Source: Clostridia bacterium
GTDB taxonomy: Bacteria > Bacillota > Clostridia > Oscillospirales > Butyricicoccaceae
DNA: 64,000 nt
Reading direction: 5' to 3'
Assembly (NCBI GenBank): GCA_017408985.1
Contig: JAFQTO010000070.1
Coordinates: 1-64,000, forward strand
Each line of letters opens with the position of its first letter. The first letter of the stretch is position 1. The notes below the pieces were generated by a model that searched no databases, was not told where the DNA came from, and saw nothing but the letters and a program-made list of their open reading frames with translations. Below are positions 29,261 through 38,184 of this stretch, piece by piece. The position numbers and the translations under genes are program-made.

Positions 29261-30413
29261 TAGTTACCCTTTCTATTTTGTCGCTGTAGATAAGCACGGG
29301 GACACCGCTGCTCAGCGATATCACACCGCGGGCACTGATGCCTTCTATTCGTTCAGTGCCTCCGTTTCTGTACCAAACCAGAGCGGAATCCAGCAGCACC
29401 GCTGCACTGCCGCCCCGGCAGTCGCAGGCGCGCGGGATGCCCGAAATCTCCTCAGAATATATTATGTCACCATTTTTGTCATATACCATTGCTGTGACAG
29501 TATTTATTTTTTCGCCCTGACAGATAACGAGACAGTCTTCCTGCTCATAGTGACAAAAATACAGCGGTTCGCTGTCCTGCCCATCTGCGCGGGCTTTTAT
29601 ACCGCCCTTGTAGTCCATTACCGTAACTGCGTTGTCGGACAGCATCATAATATTGCCGTCTGCCGTATGTCTCAGCGAATACAGACGGGCACAGTCGAGA
29701 TACTGATCGAATATTTTTTCGCCCGTTTCGCTGTTTCTTCCGATGATACGGTAGACCATATCCTCGCCGTCAGACGAAATACTGACGGTGATAAAACGCT
29801 CACCGTCCGGCGAGATGCTTACCATCATAATATACTCGGACGGGGTCTCCCACGAGCACAGCTGCTTATGTTTTTTTGAATAAAGGGTCACCGAGGAACG
29901 GTAGCCGGGAGACTTGCAGACGACGGCGTACACACCGCTCTCGCTGACGGCACCCGTGATGACGGCGCCCGATGCCTCAGCCTGACGGGTGACGGCATAG
30001 CCCGTGACCACGCTGTAGCCCGTGCCGCCGCCGTCGTATATAAGCGCCCAGTCATCCTGCGCTTTTATAACGGGATTCTGATACTTGAGCTGATAGGAAA
30101 ACTCTACCCTGTTATCTCCCGCAACGTATTTGTATATATCGCTCTCCACGACCGCCATACCAACACCCAGAGGTGCGCAGGTCGTGTTAAGGCCGCTGCC
30201 AAGGTCATATTGCTCAAAGGTCACGTCGCTGTAAGAAGCCGACTTCACGTAGGCGATAAGCTGTTTTGCCGATGCCGAATTAAAGTCGTCACGGTAGCGC
30301 CACACCGAAAATACCGCAAGGGCCAGCAGGCAGAGCAGAGCAACGCTCCGCACTGCCGCAATAACGGCAAGGCGGTAATCCCGTGTTATTCTTACAAGCT
30401 TATTTTTTTCCAT
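29253..30413 (-). CDS. membrane-anchored beta-propeller-like protein (DUF5711-like)
   Basis: A 386-residue protein with one N-terminal membrane helix (about 19-37: RSVALLCLLALAVFSVW) and an extracellular part made of repeated short beta-strand blocks, including MMVSISPDGERFITVSISSD, which is typical of WD40-like propeller blades. It resembles the DUF5711 family of Clostridia. No enzymatic motif is visible, so a structural or binding role is inferred. GGAGG lies 6 bases before the ATG at 30413. It overlaps truA and cvpA. Confidence 0.75.
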   Translation of the reverse strand: MEKNKLVRITRDYRLAVIAAVRSVALLCLLALAVFSVWRYRDDFNSASAKQLIAYVKSASYSDVTFEQYDLGSGLNTTCAPLGVGMAVVESDIYKYVAGDNRVEFSYQLKYQNPVIKAQDDWALIYDGGGTGYSVVTGYAVTRQAEASGAVITGAVSESGVYAVVCKSPGYRSSVTLYSKKHKQLCSWETPSEYIMMVSISPDGERFITVSISSDGEDMVYRIIGRNSETGEKIFDQYLDCARLYSLRHTADGNIMMLSDNAVTVMDYKGGIKARADGQDSEPLYFCHYEQEDCLVICQGEKINTVTAMVYDKNGDIIYSEEISGIPRACDCRGGSAAVLLDSALVWYRNGGTERIEGISARGVISLSSGVPVLIYSDKIERVTND

Positions 30414-31158
30414 CAAGTTCCTCCATACCGTAGCAGACCGAGGTCATATACAGTCCGCAGGCAGGTGCAGTAGGGCCTGCCTGCTCTCTGTCGCAGGATG
30501 CAAGCACACGGGGAATGTCATCGGGAGTAAGCTTGCCGATGCCGACGTACATAAGTGTGCCTGCTATGGTGCGTACCATATTGTACAGAAAACCGTCTGC
30601 CCTTGCTCTTACGCGGACGATGTCGCCATCACGCTCAGCCGAACATTCCATAATAGTGCGCACGGTGCTTTTGACGGGTGTACCTTCGCTCTTGAGGGCG
30701 GCAAAATCGTGTTTGCCGATAAGATGCTTGGCCGCCTCGTTCATAGCTTTTTCGTCAAGATGCTGCGGATAAAAACACGCCTGCCGCAAAAGAAACGGGT
30801 CACGGACACGGCTGTTATGTATAACGTAGGTGTATTCCTTGGATATGCAGGAGAACCGCGCGTCAAAATCGTCGGGTACGGTGACGCACCTGGACACGGC
30901 TATATCCTCGGGCAGATGGGCGTTGAGTGCGGCGGGCAGGCGCAGGTCGGGTATGGTGGTATCCACAGCCACCGATGCAACGTAGTACCGCGCGTGGACG
31001 CCTGCGTCGGTCCTGCCGCAGCCCGACACGTACACGTTCTGACCTGTCAGGCGTTCAAAAGCCTCCTCCACCGTCTGCTGGATGGTGGCGGCGTTTTTTT
31101 GCCGCTGCCATCCGTGATAGGCAGAGCCCATATAGGACAGGACTATAGCTTTTTTCAT
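30400..31158 (-). CDS. truA: tRNA pseudouridine(38-40) synthase
   Basis: Modifies uridines 38-40 in the tRNA anticodon arm. The 252 residues carry the catalytic aspartate in VSGCGRTDAGVHAR and the family motifs SYMGSAYHGWQRQ and FLYNMVRTIAGTL. I chose the ATG at 31158, which overlaps the ecfT stop (ATGA) and has AAGGTG 8 bases upstream; the extra 45 codons of the longer reading are antisense-like ecfT sequence. The ecfA-ecfT-truA order is standard in Firmicutes. Confidence 0.96.
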   Translation of the reverse strand: MKKAIVLSYMGSAYHGWQRQKNAATIQQTVEEAFERLTGQNVYVSGCGRTDAGVHARYYVASVAVDTTIPDLRLPAALNAHLPEDIAVSRCVTVPDDFDARFSCISKEYTYVIHNSRVRDPFLLRQACFYPQHLDEKAMNEAAKHLIGKHDFAALKSEGTPVKSTVRTIMECSAERDGDIVRVRARADGFLYNMVRTIAGTLMYVGIGKLTPDDIPRVLASCDREQAGPTAPACGLYMTSVCYGMEELDGKK

Positions 31159-31961
31159 AAGCCGAACACCTTGGATACGACGATGACAGCCGCACAGACC
31201 ATTGCTATGACCAAAGCGCCGATGCCGTCGAGCCTGCCGTAGCGCAGGACGTTGAGGCGTGTTCTGTTGCTTCCGCCGTGATACAGACGGCACTCCATAG
31301 CGGTAGCCAGCTCATCGGCTCTGCGGAAGGAGGACACGAACAGCGGGATAAGCACGGGTATAAGGGCTTTGGCGCGCTTGATGATATTTCCGCTCTCAAA
31401 ATCTGCACCGCGCGCCTTCTGCGCAGACATTATCTTGTCTGTCTCTTCGATAAGAGTTGGGATAAATCTCAACGCTATGGTCATCATCATAGCAAATTCG
31501 TGGACGGGGATACGGAGCTTTTTGAGAGGAGAGAGCAGGCTCTCAAGTCCGTCGGTCAGCGCCATAGGCGAAGTGGTATAGGTCAAAAGCGCGCTGGCGG
31601 TGACCAGCAGAATGACCCTGAGTCCCATACCGAAACCGTTATAGATACCCTGCTTGGTTATCCTGATTATCCACACGCTGAAAAGCACGTCGCCGGGGGT
31701 ATACAGCATATTCAGCACGGCGGTAAACAGCACGATAAAAATAATAGCTTTGAGAGATTTTAAGATGAGCTTGGGTTTGATGCCCGAGATGGCTATAGCG
31801 GCGACAACAAACGCCGTCGCAATCGCGTAGGACACCGCTCCCCCTGCCATAAACAGCGCTACGATATAGACTATCAGCGCAAGCAGCTTTACTCTGGGGT
31901 CAAGACGGTGTACAGCACTTTTGCCGGGAAAATACTGACCGAGGGTAATGTCTTTAAGCAT
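31155..31961 (-). CDS. ecfT: ECF transporter transmembrane subunit EcfT
   Basis: Scaffold of the group II energy-coupling factor vitamin transporter, 268 residues with about five membrane helices. The coupling motif with paired small-residue-arginine signatures appears as AQKARGADFES and SSFRRADELATAMECR, which contact the two ATPases. It works with EcfA1 and EcfA2 and with exchangeable S components, none of which is encoded here. AAAGGAGG lies before the ATG; 8-base overlap with ecfA2. Confidence 0.95.
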   Translation of the reverse strand: MLKDITLGQYFPGKSAVHRLDPRVKLLALIVYIVALFMAGGAVSYAIATAFVVAAIAISGIKPKLILKSLKAIIFIVLFTAVLNMLYTPGDVLFSVWIIRITKQGIYNGFGMGLRVILLVTASALLTYTTSPMALTDGLESLLSPLKKLRIPVHEFAMMMTIALRFIPTLIEETDKIMSAQKARGADFESGNIIKRAKALIPVLIPLFVSSFRRADELATAMECRLYHGGSNRTRLNVLRYGRLDGIGALVIAMVCAAVIVVSKVFGL

Positions 31962-32820
31962 TAGTTTTCCCTCCTTTGAGCTCGCGCAGACAGCGTACTG
32001 CCTGCTCGACCGTATAAACCGACTGAGGCACGTCTATGCCGCGGGCACGGAGCGCGCTGAACAGATCGGTGACCTGAGGAGTGTCAAGTCCCGATGCGCG
32101 AAGCTCGTCGGCACGCTCAAACACCTGCTCGGGGGTACCCTGCATAAGCACCCTGCCTCTGTCCATAACGATAAGGCGCTGAGCGTTCTGGGCGGCGTCC
32201 TCCATACTGTGAGTGACGAATATGACGGTAGTGCCGTGTTTTTTGTGGTACTCCTTGACGTACCCCATAACGGCGCGTCTGCCCTCGGGGTCAAGACCCG
32301 CCATAGGCTCGTCAAGCACCAGCACCTCGGGCTCCATTGCAAGCACGCCTGCCAGAGCGGTACGGCGCTTCTGCCCGCCCGACAGCTCGAAGGGAGAGCG
32401 GTCCAGATCGCTCTTTTTGAGTCCGACTATCTCGGCAGACTCTATGACCCTGCGCTCTATCTCACTTTCGCCCAGCCCCATATTCTTAGGGCCGAAGGCT
32501 ATGTCGGCGCGCACGGTCTCCTCAAAGAGCTGATGCTCGGGGTACTGGAACACCAGTCCCACCGCGAAACGGGCGGCACGGGTGTTTTCTTTGGTGGCGT
32601 GGATATCCTCGCCGTGGATAAGTATTCTGCCCGAAGTGGGCTTAAGCAGTCCGTTAAGATGCTGTATCAGGGTGGATTTGCCGCTGCCCGTATGTCCGAT
32701 AAGACCTACGAACTCGCCGCTGCCTATGGAAAAAGACACGTCGTTGACCGCGACCTTTTCAAAGGGCGTTCCCACACCGTATACGTGCATCAGATGCTCA
32801 ACTGTAAGAATGTCGGTCAC
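31954..32820 (-). CDS. ecfA2: ECF transporter ATPase EcfA2
   Basis: ABC ATPase of 288 residues. Walker A is GHTGSGKSTLIQ, the signature LSGGQKRRTALAGVLA, Walker B VLVLDEPMAGLDPEGR, with the Q-loop region VGLVFQYPEHQLFEETV typical of EcfA. It starts with GTG at 32820, preceded by AAAGGAG. It pairs with EcfA1 in the transport engine. Confidence 0.95.
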   Translation of the reverse strand: MTDILTVEHLMHVYGVGTPFEKVAVNDVSFSIGSGEFVGLIGHTGSGKSTLIQHLNGLLKPTSGRILIHGEDIHATKENTRAARFAVGLVFQYPEHQLFEETVRADIAFGPKNMGLGESEIERRVIESAEIVGLKKSDLDRSPFELSGGQKRRTALAGVLAMEPEVLVLDEPMAGLDPEGRRAVMGYVKEYHKKHGTTVIFVTHSMEDAAQNAQRLIVMDRGRVLMQGTPEQVFERADELRASGLDTPQVTDLFSALRARGIDVPQSVYTVEQAVRCLRELKGGKTNA

Positions 32821-33659
32821 TTGTCTTCTCCTTTGGCAAGATATTTTTCTATCTCGGCGGCACAGTCCTCAACAGACAGTCTGGTAAGGTCAAGCCCCTC
32901 GTTCAGCTCGTACATAAGCTCAACCGTCTGAGGCACGCCCAGCGACAGCCGGTGCATCTTCTCCACCTGCGAAAATACCCTTGCGGGTACATCGTCGGTG
33001 ACGATGCTGCCTCCGTGCATAACCACGACTCTGTCAGCACGGCAGGCTTCGTCCATATGGTGAGTGATAAGCACGATGGTCATACCCTTTTCGCGGTTGA
33101 GTGTTGTTATGGCGTTCATAACCTCCTGCCTGCCCTTGGGATCAAGCATAGCCGTAGGCTCGTCAAGTATAATAACGTCAGGCTCCATTGCCAGCACGCC
33201 TGCGATGGCAACCCGCTGCTTCTGCCCACCCGAAAGCATATGGGGCGCGTGAAGCTTGAACTCGCTCATGCCCACAGCCTCCAGCGCGTTGTCCACACGT
33301 CTGCGGATCTCCTGCGAGGGCAGACCCATATTCTCGCAGGCAAACGCTACGTCCTCTTCCACGACCGTTGCAACTATCTGATTGTCGGGGTTCTGAAAGA
33401 CCATTCCCGCCCTTTTGCGCACGTCGAACAGCCTGTCCTCATCGTCGGTGGGGATGCCGTCTATAAGGACCTTGCCGCCCGTGGGGACGAGGATGCCGTT
33501 GAGCAGCTTGGCAAAGGTCGACTTGCCGCTGCCGTTGTGTCCGAGCAATGCTACGAACTCACCTTTTTTGACGTGCAGGTCGATGCCGTGAAGCACCTCG
33601 CGGGCTTCTTCATTCTCCTGCACGGGATATTCAAAAATTACCTTTTCAGCCTTAATCAT
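32817..33659 (-). CDS. ecfA1: ECF transporter ATPase EcfA1
   Basis: ABC ATPase of 280 residues. Walker A is GHNGSGKSTFAK, the signature LSGGQKQRVAIAGVLA, Walker B VIILDEPTAMLDPKGR, and the Q-loop VFQNPDNQIVATVVEEDVAF is characteristic of EcfA1. I start at ATG 33659, which shares one base with the stop of the methyltransferase gene (TAATG) and has AAGGTG 9 bases upstream; a GTG 4 codons earlier lies inside that site. Confidence 0.95.
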   Translation of the reverse strand: MIKAEKVIFEYPVQENEEAREVLHGIDLHVKKGEFVALLGHNGSGKSTFAKLLNGILVPTGGKVLIDGIPTDDEDRLFDVRKRAGMVFQNPDNQIVATVVEEDVAFACENMGLPSQEIRRRVDNALEAVGMSEFKLHAPHMLSGGQKQRVAIAGVLAMEPDVIILDEPTAMLDPKGRQEVMNAITTLNREKGMTIVLITHHMDEACRADRVVVMHGGSIVTDDVPARVFSQVEKMHRLSLGVPQTVELMYELNEGLDLTRLSVEDCAAEIEKYLAKGEDK

Positions 33660-34513
33660 TATCGTTCCCACCTTGTTGCGGCGCCGCAGGGCAGCATAAG
33701 ACCGCTGCTCTCGACTTTGAGTCCCAGCTCGTTTGCCTCCACCCTGCCGCCGAAGCGGGGTACCAGCTCTCTGCCCAGAATATAGGCAGGCACCGAAGGC
33801 GATACGCCTGCGGTATAAGAGCTGATAACAAAAAACAGAGGATCGTCAGAAAGCAGCTGGGCGCACATGGCGATAAGCTCGCCTATGCCCTCTTCAAACC
33901 GCCAGATCTCCCCCGAGGGGCCTCTGCCGTAGGAGGGAGGATCCATAATAATGCCGTCGTATTTTCTGCCGCGGTTGATCTCGCGCTTTATAAACTTGCG
34001 GCAATCGTCAACGATATATCTGATGGGGGCGTTTTCAAGTGAGCAGAGGGAGGCGTTCTCTTTTGCCCAGGTGACCATACCGCGTGCCGCATCAACGTGG
34101 CACACCGATGCACCTGCTTTGGCAGCCGCCATGGTGGCAGCGCCGGTATATGCAAACAGATTGAGCACGTCGGCTTTGCCACGCTCTTTTATCTTGCGGG
34201 TGATAAAATCCCAGTTGGCAGCCTGCTCGGGAAAAATGCCCGTATGCTTGAAGCTCATAGGCTTGATGGCAAAGGTCAGGTCTCTGTAGCTGACCGTCCA
34301 GCTTGCGGGAAGGTCACGTACCTCCCAGCTGCCGCCGCCCTCACTGGAACGGTGGTATACCGCGTGAGCCTTGTTCCACAGAGGGGAGCCGCTCTCCTTC
34401 CACATAGCCTGAGGGTCGGGACGCACCAGAATCCGACCGTTCCAACTCTCAAGCCTCCTGCCGCCACCGCAATCTATAAGGCGATAATCACGCCACATAT
34501 CGCTGTAATACAT
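33659..34513 (-). CDS. class I SAM-dependent rRNA methyltransferase, RlmI/RlmK-like
   Basis: A 284-residue methyltransferase. The SAM site is LNLFAYTGAATMAAAKAGA with the acidic loop HVDAARGMVTWAKEN, and the catalytic motif is MDPPSYGRGP, as in RlmI/RlmK/YccW-type RNA methyltransferases. The N-terminal about 75 residues replace the PUA domain of RlmI. The exact base is unknown. I start at ATG 34513, with GGAG 7 bases upstream; an upstream ATG at 34588 would precede the promoter -10. First gene of a seven-gene overlapping operon down to cvpA. Confidence 0.85.
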   Translation of the reverse strand: MYYSDMWRDYRLIDCGGGRRLESWNGRILVRPDPQAMWKESGSPLWNKAHAVYHRSSEGGGSWEVRDLPASWTVSYRDLTFAIKPMSFKHTGIFPEQAANWDFITRKIKERGKADVLNLFAYTGAATMAAAKAGASVCHVDAARGMVTWAKENASLCSLENAPIRYIVDDCRKFIKREINRGRKYDGIIMDPPSYGRGPSGEIWRFEEGIGELIAMCAQLLSDDPLFFVISSYTAGVSPSVPAYILGRELVPRFGGRVEANELGLKVESSGLMLPCGAATRWER

Positions 34514-34578
34514 ATACTCACTCCGTAAATCAGACTGCTTTCGGACATACTGTTCCACTCTGTATATCCTATCATTAT

Positions 34579-34607
34579 ATTCTACCATTTAATATATATT
34601 TTTGCAA
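34579..34607 (-). promoter_or_regulatory. promoter of the methyltransferase-ecf-truA-cvpA operon
   Basis: Minus-strand TTGCAA (34602-34607), 17 bases, TAGAAT (34579-34584). It places transcription start about 60 bases before the chosen ATG. Confidence 0.6.
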
Positions 34608-34609
34608 GT

Positions 34610-34790
34610 ATTTCCCGCGGGAGAACTGCAATAAACAGTAATGTAGTGTTTTGTCCATTTTAATAGGACATCTGTAATGTTCCAAAGACTTTTGCTCCCC
34701 AAAACCCGCCCCTTCTCTCCCCCGAAGCTCAAGGTCAAAAGCCTGCAAAAAGGGGCTTTTTTCGGGCATTTGCAAATTATTTTGCAATTT
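34610..34790. other. intergenic stretch with imperfect hairpins
   Basis: About 180 bases with no supported gene. Visible pairs are TGTCC/GGACA (about 34652-34671), an AAAGCC...GGGCTTTTTT terminator-like stem near 34736-34763, and TTTGCAAATTATTTTGCAA. A run of C-rich blocks (CCGCCCCTTCTCTCCCCC) lies between. I see no lysine riboswitch or T-box signature before hom. Confidence 0.35.
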
Positions 34791-34794
34791 CCTC

Positions 34795-34823
34795 TTGATT
34801 TTTTCGTCAAAAAGTGTTATTTT
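34795..34823 (+). promoter_or_regulatory. probable promoter of hom-lysC-asd
   Basis: TTGATT (34795-34800), 17 bases, TATTTT (34818-34823), 36 bases before the hom ATG. Confidence 0.5.
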
Positions 34824-34858
34824 GTACTTTGTTACCGTACATCAGAAGGAGAATACCA

Positions 34859-35869
34859 ATGAAAAAGATCGCTATCGCAGGCTTCGGTACAGTAGGCGGG
34901 GGTATTGCCCACCTGCTGCGCGACAATCAAAAAGTTCTGGCCGGCAACGCGGGAGAAAATATTTCTCTCGGCGCAATACTGGTCCGCAGCAAAAAAGCAG
35001 ACAGTGAGTTTGCACATCTGATGACTACAGATTTCACCACTATAGAAAAAGACGAGGACATCTGCCTGGTGGCAGAGGCCATCGGCGGCGTGGACGTGCC
35101 CTTTGAGATAGCATGCCGCACCCTCAAGGCCGGCAAAGGCTTTGTCACCGCCAACAAGGCGCTGGTAGCCGAAAAAGGCCACATCCTCCACGCACTTGCC
35201 AAGGAGCACAACGTGCCCTTTTTGTTTGAGGCGGCTGTAGGCGGCGGTATGCCCATAATCCGTCCCATCCGCACCTCCCTCAGCTCCACCGGTATAAATT
35301 ACGTTTACGGCATACTCAACGCCACCTCCAATTTTATACTCAGCGAGATGGACAAGGGCAACACCTACGACCAGGCTGTCAAGGAAGCTCAGGCACGCGG
35401 CTACGCTGAGGCTGACCCCTCTGCCGACGTTGACGGTATCGACTCGGCAAGAAAGCTCGCCATCATCCTCGCTATGATAACCGGCAAGAAAACCTCCCCC
35501 GACAGCATCCGCACCGTGGGCATCACCGCCCTCAAGGACACCTGCGGCGGCAGAGTCAAGCTGCTGGCAAGATCGGCTGTTATGCCCGACGGCGTACACG
35601 CCGAAGTCAGCCCCGTACTTCTTCCCGAGGACAATTTGATGATATGCGTCAAGTCTGACCGCAACGGCATCGTCCTGCGCGGTGAGGGCAGTGTGGAAAC
35701 AGCCTTCTTCGGTGTGGGCGCAGGCGCCATACCCACCGCATCCGCCGTACTCAGCGACGTTGTAGAGGCTGTACGCCGCCCCGTATATTCCAACGAATGC
35801 TCCTGGAGCAGCGAGGAACTGACCGTTCTTCCCTGGACAGACAGTGAGCTTGCAGAATACAGGAGTTAA
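34859..35869 (+). CDS. hom: homoserine dehydrogenase
   Basis: Reduces aspartate semialdehyde to homoserine, leading to threonine and methionine. The 336 residues contain the Rossmann motif GFGTVGGGIAHLL, the NADP region TANKALVAEKG, and the catalytic lysine and acidic residues in GILNATSNFILSEM and EADPSADVDGIDSARKLAI. The C-terminal ACT domain of the usual 400-430-residue form is missing, so threonine feedback through that domain is not expected. AAGGAG precedes the ATG at 34859. Confidence 0.95.
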   Translation: MKKIAIAGFGTVGGGIAHLLRDNQKVLAGNAGENISLGAILVRSKKADSEFAHLMTTDFTTIEKDEDICLVAEAIGGVDVPFEIACRTLKAGKGFVTANKALVAEKGHILHALAKEHNVPFLFEAAVGGGMPIIRPIRTSLSSTGINYVYGILNATSNFILSEMDKGNTYDQAVKEAQARGYAEADPSADVDGIDSARKLAIILAMITGKKTSPDSIRTVGITALKDTCGGRVKLLARSAVMPDGVHAEVSPVLLPEDNLMICVKSDRNGIVLRGEGSVETAFFGVGAGAIPTASAVLSDVVEAVRRPVYSNECSWSSEELTVLPWTDSELAEYRS

Positions 35870-35873
35870 GAGT

Positions 35874-37079
35874 ATGAACATCACAGTAATGAAGTTTGGC
35901 GGAACCTCGGTGGCCAACAACGACCGTATGGCAGCCGCCGCACAGAAGATAGCCAAGGAAGTCCGTCGCGGCAGAGGTGTTGTGGCAGTCGTATCGGCAC
36001 AGGGCAAGCTGACCGACGAACTGATCGCAAAAGCCAAGGAGATCAACTCCGACCCCGCCCTGCGCGAGATGGACGCGCTTTTGTCGGCAGGCGAACAGAT
36101 ATCCTCCTCCCTGCTTGCAATGGCAGTTGCCGCCGAGGGCGTTCCCTCGGTCGCCATGTCCGGCTGGCAGGCAGGTTTCATCACCACCGGGGATTTCGGT
36201 TCGGCACGCATCAAGACCCTTGAGACCGAGCGCGTCACCCGGGCACTGAACGAGGGCAAAGCGGTCATCGTGGCAGGTTTCCAGGGCATAAGCGACGGCG
36301 ACATCACCACTCTGGGCAGAGGCGGCTCGGACACCAGCGCAGTTGCGCTTGCCGCCGCTCTGGGCGCCGATATCTGCCGCATCTACACCGACGTTGACGG
36401 CGTATATACCGCCGATCCCCGTATCGTAAAGACCGCACGTAAGCTTGACGGCATCACCTATGACGAGATGTTCGAGATGGCATCATTAGGCGCGGGCGTT
36501 ATGCACAACCGCTCCATAAAGCTTGCAAAAAAATATAACGTACCCCTTGAAGTACGCTCCAGCTTCAGCGACAACGAGGGCACCATAATAAAGGAGAGAT
36601 ACCCCTTGGAAGAGAAAATGATCCGAGGCACAGCCTGCGACGAAAAAACCGCAAAAATCAGCCTTGTCGGCGTTTCCAACATCCCCGGCATCGCATCCAA
36701 GCTGTTCAGCACACTTAAGGAGAACAATATCCACACCGATATGATCATCCAGTCGCTGGGCGCTGACAATTCGTGGAACATCACCTTCACCATCCCCATT
36801 GACAGCAGCGAGAAGGCTCTGTACATCGCTCACAGCCTGCGTAATGAAGTAGGCGCTACCCGCATAGACTGTGATAAGGACATCGCAAAGGTCTCTCTTA
36901 TCGGCACAGGTCTTATGGAGAATCCCGAGATCCCCGCAAAGATGTTTGCCGCACTTACCGATGCAGGCGTCAATATTCAGATGATCTCCAGCAGCGAGAT
37001 CAGACTTTCCGTGGTCGTTGCGGAAGCAGATGCCAAGAAGGCTCTCTCCGCCGTTCACGAGGCATTTTTTGGAGCGTGA
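35874..37079 (+). CDS. lysC: aspartate kinase
   Basis: Phosphorylates aspartate, the entry to the lysine, threonine and methionine pathways. The 401 residues have the kinase domain (MKFGGTSVANNDRM, GRGGSDTSAVALAAAL, TDVDGVYTADP) and two C-terminal ACT domains (ISLVGVSNIPGIASK and VSLIGTGLMENPEIPAKMF), so allosteric control by end product is likely. The ATG at 35874, 4 bases after hom, has AGGAG 8 bases upstream; a longer in-frame reading starts inside hom. Confidence 0.96.
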   Translation: MNITVMKFGGTSVANNDRMAAAAQKIAKEVRRGRGVVAVVSAQGKLTDELIAKAKEINSDPALREMDALLSAGEQISSSLLAMAVAAEGVPSVAMSGWQAGFITTGDFGSARIKTLETERVTRALNEGKAVIVAGFQGISDGDITTLGRGGSDTSAVALAAALGADICRIYTDVDGVYTADPRIVKTARKLDGITYDEMFEMASLGAGVMHNRSIKLAKKYNVPLEVRSSFSDNEGTIIKERYPLEEKMIRGTACDEKTAKISLVGVSNIPGIASKLFSTLKENNIHTDMIIQSLGADNSWNITFTIPIDSSEKALYIAHSLRNEVGATRIDCDKDIAKVSLIGTGLMENPEIPAKMFAALTDAGVNIQMISSSEIRLSVVVAEADAKKALSAVHEAFFGA

Positions 37080-37083
37080 CAAT

Positions 37084-38103
37084 ATGAAACAGTACAAAAT
37101 AGCCGTTGTCGGCGCTACGGGCGTCGTTGGCAGAAGTTTTCTTAAGGTTCTGGAAGAGCGCAACCTGCCCGCCGAGAGCTACACTCTGTTTGCCTCCCAG
37201 CGCAGTGCGGGCAGCACGGTGCGTTTTATGGGCAGGGACTATACCGTTCAGCTGCTGACCGAGGAGTCTATCAGCGCAGGTTTTGATATCGCTCTGTTCT
37301 CCGCAGGCGGTGAGACCTCCCGCAAGTTTGCACCCGTTGCCGCAAAGAGCGGCTGTCTGGTAATAGACAACTCCTCCTGCTGGCGTATGGATCCCACCGT
37401 GCCTCTGGTAGTGCCCGAGGTCAATCCTCAGGATATCCTCAAGCATAACGGCATCATAGCAAACCCCAACTGCTCTACCATTCAGGCAATGGTCGCACTT
37501 GCTCCCCTGCAGAAGAAATACGGCCTCAGGCGCGTTATCTTCTCTACCTATCAGGCTGTTTCGGGCGCAGGTGCCGCCGGTATAGGCGATCTGCAGGCAG
37601 GTGTTGAGGCATACGCAAGCGGCAAGGAAGCTCCCGCACCCAAGAAGTTTGACTATCCCATATTCGGCAACTGCATCCCCCAGATCGACGTGTTCGCCGA
37701 TGACGATTACACCAAAGAAGAGCTGAAGATGATCAACGAGACCCGCAAGATCCTTTCCCTCCCCGATCTGGCCGTCACCGCCACCTGCGTGCGTGTTCCC
37801 GTGTTTGCAAGCCACAGCGAGAGCATCAACATCACCACCGAGAAGCCCTTTGAGATAGAGGACGTAAAGGCTCTGTTTGCTCAGGCAGAGGGAGTGGTGC
37901 TTGTTGACGACGTAAAGAGCAAGAAGTATCCTCTTGCCGCCGATGCAGCCGACAAGGACGAGGTATTTATCGGCAGGGTGCGCATCGACCGTTCCTTCCC
38001 CAACACCCTCAATCTGTGGTGTGTTGCCGACAACATCCGCAAGGGCGCCGCTACCAACGCCGTACAGATAGCTCAGAAGTATATCGAGCTGACAAATAAA
38101 TAA
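37084..38103 (+). CDS. asd: aspartate-semialdehyde dehydrogenase
   Basis: Reduces aspartyl phosphate to the semialdehyde, the branch metabolite for Hom and DapA. The 339 residues show GATGVVGRSFLKVL, the catalytic cysteine in NPNCSTIQAM, and the histidine/arginine region RVPVFASHSESI. The ATG follows lysC by 4 bases. Together the three genes give homoserine; the later lysine step DapF is encoded 3 kb away as part of the CarB fusion. Confidence 0.97.
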   Translation: MKQYKIAVVGATGVVGRSFLKVLEERNLPAESYTLFASQRSAGSTVRFMGRDYTVQLLTEESISAGFDIALFSAGGETSRKFAPVAAKSGCLVIDNSSCWRMDPTVPLVVPEVNPQDILKHNGIIANPNCSTIQAMVALAPLQKKYGLRRVIFSTYQAVSGAGAAGIGDLQAGVEAYASGKEAPAPKKFDYPIFGNCIPQIDVFADDDYTKEELKMINETRKILSLPDLAVTATCVRVPVFASHSESINITTEKPFEIEDVKALFAQAEGVVLVDDVKSKKYPLAADAADKDEVFIGRVRIDRSFPNTLNLWCVADNIRKGAATNAVQIAQKYIELTNK

Positions 38104-38130
38104 ACTTTACACCGTTTGTAATCATAGAAA

Positions 38131-38163
38131 AGATGGCATTCTGCCCGATGCAGAATGCCATCT
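38131..38163. terminator. bidirectional terminator after asd
   Basis: A 14-bp perfect stem AGATGGCATTCTGC / GCAGAATGCCATCT with a 5-base loop has T-rich tails on both strands (TTTG TTTT; TTTTC). It separates convergent asd and the helicase. Confidence 0.88.
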
Positions 38164-38184
38164 TTGTTTTGGTTTGATATCTGA

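Noticed and set aside
31159-31293. 45-residue N-terminal extension of TruA
   Set aside because: It overlaps ecfT in another frame; the ATG at 31158 has the ribosome binding site and matches the family start.
34514-34588. Extended N-terminus for the rRNA methyltransferase (start at 34588)
   Set aside because: That ATG lies upstream of the promoter -10 and has no ribosome binding site.
34514-34858. Lysine riboswitch or T-box before hom-lysC-asd
   Set aside because: No T-box AGGGUGGNACC core and no lysine aptamer core could be found. Control appears to be elsewhere.
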